Source: Marinomonas rhizomae (GTDB taxonomy: Bacteria > Pseudomonadota > Gammaproteobacteria > Pseudomonadales > Marinomonadaceae). From it: a stretch of 64,000 nucleotides of DNA. The stretch is taken from positions 248,001-312,000 of the forward strand of contig NZ_CP073343.1 in assembly GCF_024397855.1 (NCBI RefSeq), in the 5' to 3' direction. The position numbers and the translations under genes are program-made. The notes under the pieces are model-generated. The model saw nothing but the letters and a program-made list of their open reading frames with translations. It made no database searches and had not been told where the DNA came from. Position 1 is the stretch's first letter; each line of letters begins with the position of its first letter. Positions 15,754 through 23,586 of this stretch are shown here, piece by piece.

Positions 15754-16806
15754 ATGGGATCTGATTATAACCATTACATGCGCCGATTATTGGCGACCAT
15801 AGGTATCATCGCGATCGCGGTCAGTGTTTTTTTATTATTTTGGCACCTAGCGTATGTGCTGGTATTACTTTTTGGCGGTGCGTTATTTGCTGTGTTTTTG
15901 GTGGGGCTTGCTAGCCCTTTGCAAGCCTTTATACCGCTTCCTCGGTGGAGTTTAGTATTACTGGTTGCTATCGTGTTTACCGGATTATTATTGCTCGCGG
16001 GGTATTTGGCAGGTCCTGCCGTTGCCGATCAAATGGTTCAACTAAGTGAGCAGTTGAGTGGCGGCTTAAATCAGTTGGAGAGCTATCTAAAACAGCAAAC
16101 ATGGGGTGAAGCCTTACTGAAGTGGGCCCAAGAGCAATGGCAACAAGCGCCTTTGTCGCCAGGAAAATTAATGGGCCAAGTAACGGGGGCGTTTTCCACC
16201 ATTTTCGGTGCCGTTGCTGATTTGTTTGTCATGCTGTTTATTGGCTTTTATTTGGCTCTCCACCCCAAGCCTTATGTTCAAGGTTTTCTATTCCTTTTTC
16301 CGCGAGAAAAGCGGGACCGTTTGAACGAAGTCATGTCTTCCGTTTACCACGCACTAAAATGGTGGTTAATTGGACGTGCAACATCCATGGCGGCTGTCGG
16401 TTTATTAACGGCGGTTGGTCTTTGGCTGCTTGATATGCCATTGATCATGGCGCTGGCATTATTGGCAGGTCTATTGTCGTTCGTTCCTTTTATTGGCCCA
16501 ATAGCCGCAGCTATTCCTGCTATTTTGGTTGGGTTGATAGACAGCCCAAACCAAGCGCTCTATGTCGTGTTGGTGTATTTCATTGTGCAGCTTTTGGAAA
16601 GTAACATTTTAACCCCTTACGTACAGAAACAAGCCGTATCGCTTCCTCCTGCCGTCATGCTCAGTGGTCAAATGTTGATGGGCGCGGTGTTCGGCTTACA
16701 GGGCTTAGCGTTATCGACCCCCATGCTGGTATCCATGATCGTTGTCGTGCAAATGCTGTATGTGTGCGACGTGTTGGGCGAAAAAATTCGCCCCTTGGGA
16801 CAATGA
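15754..16806 (+). CDS. AI-2E family transporter / PerM-like permease
   Basis: 350 residues with about eight membrane helices, the AI-2E/UPF0118 family. Typical features are the glycine-rich FSFVPFIGPIAAAIPAILVGL-like segment near residue 250 and LLESNILTPYVQ near 290. Family members have been linked to autoinducer-2 or ion export, but the substrate here is unknown. The ATG at 15754 is chosen because AAGGAAGAGA lies just upstream. The extra 34 codons upstream in the same frame match a transposase relic and are not part of the gene. EamA transporter gene follows after about 110 bases. Confidence 0.85.
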   Translation: MGSDYNHYMRRLLATIGIIAIAVSVFLLFWHLAYVLVLLFGGALFAVFLVGLASPLQAFIPLPRWSLVLLVAIVFTGLLLLAGYLAGPAVADQMVQLSEQLSGGLNQLESYLKQQTWGEALLKWAQEQWQQAPLSPGKLMGQVTGAFSTIFGAVADLFVMLFIGFYLALHPKPYVQGFLFLFPREKRDRLNEVMSSVYHALKWWLIGRATSMAAVGLLTAVGLWLLDMPLIMALALLAGLLSFVPFIGPIAAAIPAILVGLIDSPNQALYVVLVYFIVQLLESNILTPYVQKQAVSLPPAVMLSGQMLMGAVFGLQGLALSTPMLVSMIVVVQMLYVCDVLGEKIRPLGQ

Positions 16807-16916
16807 TCTTTATACAAATTGGTGTAAGTTGGAGGCAGATAAAATACCTATATTAAGATGTTCTTCAATCCGAACATTCCCGATTATTAAACGAACGATG
16901 AAAGGCGAATAACCAA

Positions 16917-17804
16917 ATGAGCTCATTGGAAATGGAGGCGCAGCGCACCTTAGTGGGAAAAGGCGTGCTGTTATGTTTAGCTGCGATGTTGGTGTTCGCG
17001 TCACAAGATGCCGTGACAAAAATTCTCGTACAGGATATGTCCGTGGCGCAAGTGGTATTAGTGCGCTATTGGGTATTTGCCTTGTTTGCCATCATCTGGG
17101 TGTCGCGCACCAGCACCATTCGCCATGCATTGCGTTCTGTTCGCCCTAAGTTACAAGTATTGCGGTCCTTATTATCCATCGCTGAGATTGCGATTTTTAA
17201 TCTAGCTCTGCGTCATCTTGGCTTGGCAGAATCCCATTCGCTGATGGCGGCGTTCCCATTAATGGTGATTGCCTTGGCGGCACCCATTCTAGGGGAACGG
17301 GTAAGCATAAAATCTTGGTTGGCGGTTTGTGTTGGCTTTGCCGGAACGCTCGTTATCCTTCGACCTGGATTGGACGTCTTCAAGCCTGAGTCATTGATAC
17401 CATTAAGCGCAGCCTTGTGTTTTGCCTGCTACCACGTGGTGACTCGTCAGGTCAGCTCTGCGGGTGATGGTTTTCATACCAACATACTCTATATGGCGTT
17501 GATCGGCTTAGTGTGTGCAACCCTCTTTGGTGTGACGGCATGGCGAGCTCCAAGCATGCAGGAATGGGTGTTATTGGCCGTGATCTCTATTATGAGTGTC
17601 GCCGCACAGCTTTTGTTAGTGAAAGCGCTAGAGTATGCGCCTGCCTCAGTGTTACAACCGTTCAACTACAGCTTATTGGTATTTGCCACTATTATCGGCT
17701 TCTTAGTATTTAGCGAACTACCAGACAGATGGACCATTGTAGGAGCGGGCATTGTCATTGCCAGTGGACTGTATGTGATCTATTTACAGCGTGCTCGCGA
17801 ATAG
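16917..17804 (+). CDS. EamA/DMT-family transporter
   Basis: 295 residues with ten predicted membrane helices in two EamA repeats (about residues 10-145 and 155-290). Landmarks are MLVFASQDAVTKIL in helix 1, the APILGERVSIKSWLAV segment closing the first repeat and LVFSELPDRWTIVGAGIVIA closing the second. Proteins of this RhaT/EamA type usually export metabolites or amino acids. Substrate unknown. It may be co-transcribed with the AI-2E gene or have its own promoter. Confidence 0.88.
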   Translation: MSSLEMEAQRTLVGKGVLLCLAAMLVFASQDAVTKILVQDMSVAQVVLVRYWVFALFAIIWVSRTSTIRHALRSVRPKLQVLRSLLSIAEIAIFNLALRHLGLAESHSLMAAFPLMVIALAAPILGERVSIKSWLAVCVGFAGTLVILRPGLDVFKPESLIPLSAALCFACYHVVTRQVSSAGDGFHTNILYMALIGLVCATLFGVTAWRAPSMQEWVLLAVISIMSVAAQLLLVKALEYAPASVLQPFNYSLLVFATIIGFLVFSELPDRWTIVGAGIVIASGLYVIYLQRARE

Positions 17805-17826
17805 TTTTGTCTTAATAATATAGATA

Positions 17827-17855
17827 TTGCAATGTAAACTTTACTTGGCTATATT
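17827..17855 (+). promoter_or_regulatory. Sigma-70-type promoter for a possible small RNA
   Basis: TTGCAA (17827-17832) and TATATT (17850-17855) are separated by 17 bases, a good match to -35 and -10 elements. Transcription would start near 17862, with no convincing long gene directly downstream. Confidence 0.5.
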
Positions 17856-17861
17856 ATGAGC

Positions 17862-17946
17862 ACAACTTATCCTTCTTCCACGCGTGGCGACATACAGACC
17901 CTTGGAGTTGGACGAATAAGCCGGCCTCGTGCCGGTTTTTTCACAT
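17862..17946 (+). ncRNA. Candidate small RNA of about 85 nt
   Basis: The promoter at 17827-17855 is followed about 70 bases later by a hairpin, CCGGC (17921-17925) with GCCGG (17931-17935), and a T-run (17936-17941). This makes a compact transcription unit. The interior contains a palindrome CCACGCGTGG and two GGA motifs close together (TTGGAG and TTGGAC). A 55-codon frame starting at 17856 also spans it, but has no ribosome binding site or recognisable product. I do not recognise a known RNA family; the terminator could instead belong to the EamA transcript. Confidence 0.4.
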
Positions 17947-18065
17947 CTACGGCCTTGGTAGGCGTGAATGAACAATGGATATGGAAAGTCCTTACCTCTC
18001 TTCTTTTGTCTCTTTGGTATTAGACTCGCCAGTCACTATGACCTCTAAGTAAGTGGACTGAAAAT

Positions 18066-19002
18066 ATGAAAACGAGAGTCTACATTGATGGTTACAACTT
18101 CTACTTTGGTTGCTTAAAAGGCACGCCATATAAATGGTTGGATCCTGTTTCTCTTATTGAAACCTTACTGGTGCGTTCTGGTGTCCCTGAATCCGTTCTT
18201 GATGAATTGGCGGTTAAATTTTTTTACCGCTGAAATCTCTGAACGCGCAGCATCGGATAGCAGCTCTTTGAAGGATCAACGAGCTTATCATCTTGCGTTG
18301 CATAATCACCGCCAAGGTAGATTGCAGACCATAAAGGGCAAATACTCAATTGATAAAACCAAATTTCCTAAAGTTGAGCGAGATGAAAGAGGCAAAGAGA
18401 CAGAGCCCAAGTCTTCTGATCGGGTGAAAATATGGAAAATGGAAGAGAAACAAAGCGATGTTAATGTGGCTTTGGAAGCAGTCTATGATGCAGTGACAGA
18501 CTTAACACTTGAGCACATTGTTTTTGTGACCAACGACACCGATATCATTCCTGTATTACGAAAAATTCAGTCTCATAATGCCTTGAAACAACGCTCTTCC
18601 GTCAAAATAGGTTTAATCATTCCAATGAGAAAGGGCGACTCAGAAAGACAAGGAAATAAGTCTTTAAAAGATTTTGCCGATTGGACTATCAAGTATATAC
18701 ATGAAGAAGAATTGCAAATTTCACAGCTACCATGCCGCGTCGTCGGGGCGAAATCTGCCATAAAGCCTGTTAGTTGGTTTAGGTATCCTGAAAGAGTTCA
18801 AGAGGTTCTGAATACCCTAAGCCAGAAAGGTGTTGAAGGCAGTATTCCCAAAGCTTGGAAATGGCTAGAGCGACCATTACATCCAGCCGATGGGATGGAT
18901 AAGATGGAAGGTATTCCAGCCAACTTGATGGATGATGAAATTGCCTTAGATATAATCCATCAACATGTAAAAGCCTATGCAGACTACAAAAAACGAAGTT
19001 GA
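18066..19002 (+). pseudogene. NYN-domain (PIN-like) protein, frameshifted in a T-homopolymer
   Basis: The ATG at 18066 gives MKTRVYIDGYNFYFGCLKG, a clear NYN-domain start with the first catalytic Asp, but the frame stops at 18232-18240 after 7 T residues in a row. With one T fewer the reading continues as FFTAEISERA through to the stop at 19000-19002, giving about 312 residues. The second part carries the other NYN acidic motif, IVFVTNDTDIIP, and a basic C-terminal region. NYN proteins are predicted metal-dependent RNases. So this is either a real single-base insertion, a sequencing error in a homopolymer, or a slippage-regulated gene. Confidence 0.8.
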
Positions 19003-19020
19003 TGCATTCCAATGCGATTA

Positions 19021-19040
19021 AGTTTTTCTGCCCCCAATTG
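19021..19040. repeat. Single REP-like unit
   Basis: Contains TTCTGCCCCCAATTG, matching the inverted form of the REP core found around the transposase at 26.2-27.3 kb. It sits exactly between the NYN gene and an ABC-transporter remnant, at the point where homology to the ABC protein begins. Confidence 0.6.
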
Positions 19041-19044
19041 TTCC

Positions 19045-19191
19045 CGTTTAGCCTCAATAACGTGGGCGGACAAGATAGTCTGCATTGGTGGCGGAGTCGT
19101 AGTAGAAGCCGGAAACCATGAAGAGTTATTAGCGAATGATGATTCCCTCTATACGCAACTGTGGAATAATCATCAAAACAATCAAGGGTAG
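19045..19191 (+). pseudogene. C-terminal remnant of an ABC exporter ATPase
   Basis: Codons from 19045 read RLASITWADKIVCIGGG, then VVVEAGNHEELLAND and SLYTQLWNNHQ, ending at a TAG (19189-19191). This is the final part of a type I ABC exporter nucleotide-binding domain, just after the H-loop, with the usual HRLxxIxxADxI and GxxHEELL patterns. Everything upstream (Walker A, signature, membrane domain) is missing and replaced by a REP-like unit. It cannot be functional. Confidence 0.78.
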
Positions 19192-19272
19192 GGAAAGGCA
19201 AAGATGTTGTTTCGAAAGGCTTGACTGACTACAGCGCGAATGTTGTCGTTAGCTCCAGCACGATCAACAATA

Positions 19273-20871
19273 TCAAAACTCACTAATTGTTTTTTGAGAC
19301 CATGTGTTAAGGGCACTTTCTAGTAGTGCTAAATTGATCGGCTTACTAATAAAATCACACATGCCTACGTCTAAGCAGCGTTTTTTGTCTTCTTCCAATA
19401 CGTTTGCAGTGAGCGCGATGATGGGAACCTCACGATAGGCTGCCATCTGTTTGATCTCAACGGTGGCTTGAAGCCCATCTTTAACGGGCATTTGCATATC
19501 CATAAAGATGAGGTCAAAGTGCCCAGCTTTGCATAAAGTAATGGCTTCTTCACCATCTTGAGCGATGGTGATTGTGACAACGCCCAACCGCTTAAGAAAT
19601 CCGTTAAGCACAATTTGATTGGTTTTATTATCCTCGGCGATCAGTACCGATAATTGCGAACAATCAACCTGTCCTGACGCATTGTCGCTTTCTTGTATGG
19701 GGATAATCTGCTTTTCGGCTTCGCATGCACTCGTCTCAATGGCAAAAAAGAACGTCGACCCTTTTGCGACTTCACTCTCTACTTTGAGTTCAGATCCCAT
19801 TAGTGTGAGTAACTTGCTGGCGATGGTCAGCCCCAGCCCTGTTCCACCAAATTTTCTCGTAATAGAAGTGTCTGCTTGTGAAAATGCGTCAAACAGCTTT
19901 TCGACATATTCTTGCTCGATGCCCATTCCTGTATCAGTCACACTGAACATCACACTTATACTTTCTTTTGGTCCCTTAGAGACCTCCGCAGCCAAGATAA
20001 CTTCGCCTTGATCGGTGAACTTGATCGCGTTACCGAGCAGATTAATAAGTACTTGCTTGATTCTTGTCTCATCACCGGTGAAGACAATATCTTCCATTTC
20101 AAGCTGATTCTTAGTCGATAAGTTAACGCCTTTAGACACAGCTAGCCCTTTAAATAGCAGCTCAAGATCTTTTAACAACTTACTCAACACGACAGGGCGA
20201 CTTTCTAGCTCAATTTTATCGGCTTCGATTTTACTCAAGTTGAGAATGTCATTAATTATTACTAATAAGCTCTGCCCAGACGAAGTAATAATATCGAGCA
20301 TTTCCTGTTGTGAGTCGGTCAAAGGTGTATGCGATAATTGTGTTGCCATGCCTAATATACCGTTCATTGGCGTACGTATTTCATGGCTCATATTCGCTAA
20401 GAATTCAGATTTCACTTTAGATGTGCGTGCAGCCGCTTGAGCCTGCGCGCTTAACCGTGAGTTTTCTTCCTCACGTTGTTTAAGGACAGAAATAGAGACT
20501 TGAAGCGCAGCGGAACGAAGTAACTCATCATTACTATCATGCATGGAAGGGTGCACTTGAGACGCAATGCTCGTGCTTTGCGCCAGACGAACAATGTTGC
20601 CGGAAGCACTGACTTCTTGCTCCACCAAAACAGTTTGCCGATTATTGATATACTCTAAAGGTTTTATGTTTTCGTCACGGCCTGCCCATGACAAGTCTAG
20701 CGCTCTCTCTGGCAGTAAACAGGCATCGTAAATTTCTTTGGCACTGATGCCTTTTGTCAAAATTGGCGCAGCATCAGCAAACTCTTCGGCGAAGCCCGGC
20801 GTCCAGTCTAACAAACACTGCTGATCATCAAACACGGCAAAACTACGACTGAAGGGTCGCAACTCATTCAT
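19273..20871 (-). CDS. Hybrid sensor histidine kinase with receiver domain
   Basis: 532 residues, no membrane segment. The N-terminal ~120 residues form a degenerate PAS-like sensor region, followed by a short coiled coil (125-155). HisKA has its phospho-acceptor His163 in MSHEIRTPMNG. The HATPase domain carries NAIKF (N-box), DTGMGI and GGTGLGL. The receiver domain (407-525) has the phosphorylation site Asp458 in FMDMQMPVKDG and Lys in SKPI. Cytoplasmic sensing is implied. Its start overlaps the end of the MetE-like gene by 8 bases, so the two are translationally coupled, an unusual pairing. No cognate response regulator lies nearby. Confidence 0.93.
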   Translation of the reverse strand: MNELRPFSRSFAVFDDQQCLLDWTPGFAEEFADAAPILTKGISAKEIYDACLLPERALDLSWAGRDENIKPLEYINNRQTVLVEQEVSASGNIVRLAQSTSIASQVHPSMHDSNDELLRSAALQVSISVLKQREEENSRLSAQAQAAARTSKVKSEFLANMSHEIRTPMNGILGMATQLSHTPLTDSQQEMLDIITSSGQSLLVIINDILNLSKIEADKIELESRPVVLSKLLKDLELLFKGLAVSKGVNLSTKNQLEMEDIVFTGDETRIKQVLINLLGNAIKFTDQGEVILAAEVSKGPKESISVMFSVTDTGMGIEQEYVEKLFDAFSQADTSITRKFGGTGLGLTIASKLLTLMGSELKVESEVAKGSTFFFAIETSACEAEKQIIPIQESDNASGQVDCSQLSVLIAEDNKTNQIVLNGFLKRLGVVTITIAQDGEEAITLCKAGHFDLIFMDMQMPVKDGLQATVEIKQMAAYREVPIIALTANVLEEDKKRCLDVGMCDFISKPINLALLESALNTWSQKTISEF

Positions 20872-21955
20872 GCAGCATTCCTTGCTTGTTTGTTAATTGT
20901 TCCGCAGCCATAGCGGTTCCCAACACGCGTGCACGAATCTTAGCAAACGCTGTTTCGCGAGTGGTTGATACATCATCACAAAAAGGGGAAAAGCCACAGT
21001 CGTCCGTAGTCCCCAGTTGCCCTAAAGGTATATAGCGAGCAGCGAGTAACACTCGTTGGCAGACTTCTTCAGGTGTTTCAATGTTAGGGTCAATGACATC
21101 GATCACACCGATAAAAGCTCGTTGATTTGGTTTTAAATAACGTGCCACTATCTTTAAGGCCCGCTCTGGATTGTCTTCCCCCGCCATGGCAATGTAAAAG
21201 TTGCCCGCTTTCAGCTCAAATAGACTAGGCAGCAGTTCAGCGTAATCCACATCCGCGCTGTGGGTCGAATCGTGATCTGCACCGGGGCAAGTATGAATGC
21301 CAATTAGAGCCCGTTCCTCTTCACTAAAGCGCACTAGCACTCGATTATTAAGCTCTATAAAAGCGTTTAATAAACCACCACTTGGATCGAGCTTGACGGC
21401 CAAACGCCCTTCGGTAAAATCAATTTGAACTTTATAAGCGCCAGCCTCAAAACAACCACGAATTTCTCTTTCCTGCTCATCGACTAGGTCATTTAAAAAG
21501 TCTTCTCGGCTGTATTCCGGCAAGCTTTCTGCTGGGTACAATAAGCTTAAAGCAGAGATAGAAATAATAGATTGCTTGAGTGGAAGTGCGGTGAAACGCT
21601 TGGCTACGCTGAATGTTTTGTAGGCATTAAGCAAAAAGTGGAATGGGCCAGCTGTAAGCCGAGGTAAGCGCCGCACATGCCCATCTTTAAAGGGGATTTC
21701 GAGACCATCTGGGGCGAGATTCTTAGCGCCTTCAACGGAGTAAGTTACGAAGTTGTGAGTCTTTCGCTGTTCTCCGTCACTTAAAATCGGCGACCCAGTC
21801 GCTTCGAATGCACGAATGGTCTGCTCAATCGCCTCCTCATAGCATGCTTCCATTGCCGCTGAATCTATCTTGCCTTCATCAAATTGCCGTTGCGCCCGCA
21901 TTAACTCCGGTGATCTAGGGATGCTTCCGATTGCTTCAGTAGGTAATAACATCAT
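20864..21955 (-). CDS. MetE C-terminal-domain-like methyltransferase (cobalamin-independent methionine synthase family)
   Basis: 363 residues, corresponding to the catalytic barrel of MetE alone. Zinc-ligand motifs are recognisable: HTCPGADHDS (His and Cys), IAMAGE (Glu) and TTDDCGFSPF (Cys). N-terminal AIGSIPRS and RKTHNF match the substrate-binding strands. Proteins of this short type are often annotated as 5-methyltetrahydropteroyltriglutamate-homocysteine methyltransferase, but many use other methyl donors or thiols. GGAG precedes the ATG at 21955. It overlaps the following histidine kinase gene by 8 bases, so both come from one mRNA. Confidence 0.82.
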   Translation of the reverse strand: MMLLPTEAIGSIPRSPELMRAQRQFDEGKIDSAAMEACYEEAIEQTIRAFEATGSPILSDGEQRKTHNFVTYSVEGAKNLAPDGLEIPFKDGHVRRLPRLTAGPFHFLLNAYKTFSVAKRFTALPLKQSIISISALSLLYPAESLPEYSREDFLNDLVDEQEREIRGCFEAGAYKVQIDFTEGRLAVKLDPSGGLLNAFIELNNRVLVRFSEEERALIGIHTCPGADHDSTHSADVDYAELLPSLFELKAGNFYIAMAGEDNPERALKIVARYLKPNQRAFIGVIDVIDPNIETPEEVCQRVLLAARYIPLGQLGTTDDCGFSPFCDDVSTTRETAFAKIRARVLGTAMAAEQLTNKQGMLHE

Positions 21956-22077
21956 TTTTTAACTCCATTCAAAATGCTTGTATAAATAGAGTGTAGACCA
22001 TTCTCTCTTTATGGATAAAAAATTAGCCTATATGCTGAAAAGTACTTTTATGAACCGAGAATTAAGGTAAAAGGGAC

Positions 22078-22155
22078 AGCCGGGTGACGCCAAGAAAGCG
22101 CGATAGGAAACCGAGTTAGACGGATTAAATTTTCACCTGACTCTGGTTACTTTCC
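22078..22155 (+). pseudogene. 3'-end relic of a RAYT transposase with its REP hairpin
   Basis: The bases GTGACGCCAAGAAAGCGCG and GGAAACCGAGTTAGACGG closely follow the 3' end of the intact transposase (27119-27165), including the conserved VTPRKRG codons. Past the stop, the TTTTCACCTGACTC half matches the REP hairpin. Only about 75 bases survive. Confidence 0.75.
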
Positions 22156-22207
22156 ATCGAAGCCATGTATCAGGTGAAGTAGTTAAATAAAATATATATC
22201 GAAGAAT

Positions 22208-22237
22208 TGCAGTCAGATGGAAGAGTATCTGACTGCA
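22208..22237. repeat. REP-like hairpin
   Basis: TGCAGTCAGAT (22208-22218) and ATCTGACTGCA (22227-22237) form a perfect 11-bp stem with an 8-base loop. The GTCAGATG core is shared with the REP units around the transposase. It lies just downstream of the DUF6624 gene (minus strand) and could also end its transcript, although there is no T-run. Confidence 0.5.
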
Positions 22238-22261
22238 GTGGCATGTATCGGCTAATAGCTG

Positions 22262-23122
22262 CTATGCAGCAATGTAGCCGCCTTCTAATGCCCATTTACG
22301 TTTTAGTGCCTGCCACTCATCTTGGGTGTATCGATAAGCTTTACGCTGACGAATCATATCAGCCCACTCTTTATTGGCTTTGTTTAAATTTATCAAACCT
22401 ACTTGCGCGCGTCTCTTATCAAGGTTCTTTGGATCAACGACATTGTCGCTGTATTCCACTCGATCACTGCGCTCATTGAAGTCATTGAATGCGCCAAAGA
22501 TGGATGGTTTATACGAGAGGGATAACCAACGATCAATCGAGACTGCGTAATATCCTCCATAGCACTCGCCTAAAGGCAAAGCCTTACGCATTAATTCAGC
22601 ACTTCGATATTGAAATTGACTGTTCTTTAAGCAGTTAATCCCCAACCAGTAACACGCCTCCATCCCTTCTCGTCCAACGATTTGAGGGCCGAGCCATCCG
22701 TATTTGTCATAGATCGCTTCGAGCATCTCGATGGACTCTTCATTAAAATCATCTAAGTTGTCGAACCAGCCAGCTTTTTTAGGTGAATAACGGCGCATCA
22801 TAGCGATACGCATAGCATTGCGTCGTGTTAACTGCTCCGCGAGTGCTGGGTCATAGTCGGCACTTGGTTGAGTGGATTTTTGAATGAATAACTTCAAGCG
22901 GCGCCAACTGGCAAAGCCATGCTGTCGAGCAGTGACTCTCTGCGCATCTAGAATAGAAAAAGGTTGCGCTAAGACTTGCTCAGATTGCAAATTTTGAAAA
23001 GAAGTATCGAAATGACTGATCAGCTCTACGACACTTGGATCGCCTGCGCGATGTTTAGATCGCAAAGCACGTGCGGCACGATGTAGATATTCAATGCTGG
23101 GGTTATTTGGCAAGGTTTTCAT
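22262..23122 (-). CDS. DUF6624-domain protein with ankyrin-like N-terminal region
   Basis: 286 residues, soluble. The first ~80 residues (IEYLHRAARAL ... ARQHGFASWRRLK) resemble the helical leader that precedes ankyrin-type repeats in many bacterial proteins. Residues from about 120 match DUF6624: YDKYGWLGPQIVGREGMEACYWLG and later LMRKALPLGE. The domain has no assigned function. GGAGAG precedes the ATG. It is a single gene bracketed by REP-derived sequences on both sides. Confidence 0.65.
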   Translation of the reverse strand: MKTLPNNPSIEYLHRAARALRSKHRAGDPSVVELISHFDTSFQNLQSEQVLAQPFSILDAQRVTARQHGFASWRRLKLFIQKSTQPSADYDPALAEQLTRRNAMRIAMMRRYSPKKAGWFDNLDDFNEESIEMLEAIYDKYGWLGPQIVGREGMEACYWLGINCLKNSQFQYRSAELMRKALPLGECYGGYYAVSIDRWLSLSYKPSIFGAFNDFNERSDRVEYSDNVVDPKNLDKRRAQVGLINLNKANKEWADMIRQRKAYRYTQDEWQALKRKWALEGGYIAA

Positions 23123-23312
23123 TTAAGCTCTCCTACATAGGTTGCACTTAACTCGCGAAAGCACAGAAAGCTAAAATGTCATATAAAAGAGTGGAGCATT
23201 ACAGGTAAGGTTAACCTTTTTCCGCGAGTCGGATGCGCCCTGAAGCACTGTGTATGATTCTAAAAACATCCAGTACGGGTTGCAAGGAAAATAGGTTTTT
23301 TTAAAGTGCGAA

Positions 23313-23408
23313 AATTGGGGAAGATGGAAATAGTGCATTATCTCTATAGCCAATTGAGTCGCCAGTAAAAAGATCGAGCATAAGCCTAATTTTCATCTGC
23401 CCCCAATT
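23313..23408. repeat. REPIN-like inverted pair of REP units
   Basis: AATTGGGGAAGATGGAAAT (23313-23331) and the inverted ATTTTCATCTGCCCCCAATT (23389-23408) pair with about three mismatches around a 57-base spacer. This is the REP doublet (REPIN) layout mobilised by RAYT transposases. The spacer includes GTCGCCAG, which also follows the REP array at 26345. Confidence 0.65.
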
Positions 23409-23462
23409 GCTCCTCTCATAGCCCGAAAAATCATCACAAATGAAATAAATGGACGTTAGATT

Positions 23463-23486
23463 AATTTTGCACCTATGTGCAAAATT
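23463..23486. promoter_or_regulatory. Perfect palindrome upstream of the phytase gene
   Basis: AATTTTGCAC (23463-23472) and GTGCAAAATT (23477-23486) are exact inverted arms around 4 bases, about 100 bases before the MINPP start codon. The size and symmetry suit a dimeric repressor or activator site. No known regulator consensus is assigned. Confidence 0.5.
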
Positions 23487-23586
23487 CATTTTTATGCAAT
23501 CAGGTTGTCATATTGACAGGTTACTGTTCCGCTTGTTTTTTGGAAATCGCATCATACCTATTTCACTTTCATTTTTAGGAAGATTC

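Noticed and set aside
17856..18023. 55-codon open frame over the candidate small RNA
   Set aside because: It begins at the -10 element, has no ribosome binding site, and crosses a terminator hairpin.
23500..23530. Pho box upstream of the phytase
   Set aside because: One TTGTCAT is present but no second copy at 11 bases spacing; too weak to claim PhoB control.
23449..23586. Longer N-terminus for the phytase
   Set aside because: No ribosome binding site; a clean signal peptide and AGGAAG point to the ATG at 23587, and the added sequence includes the palindrome.
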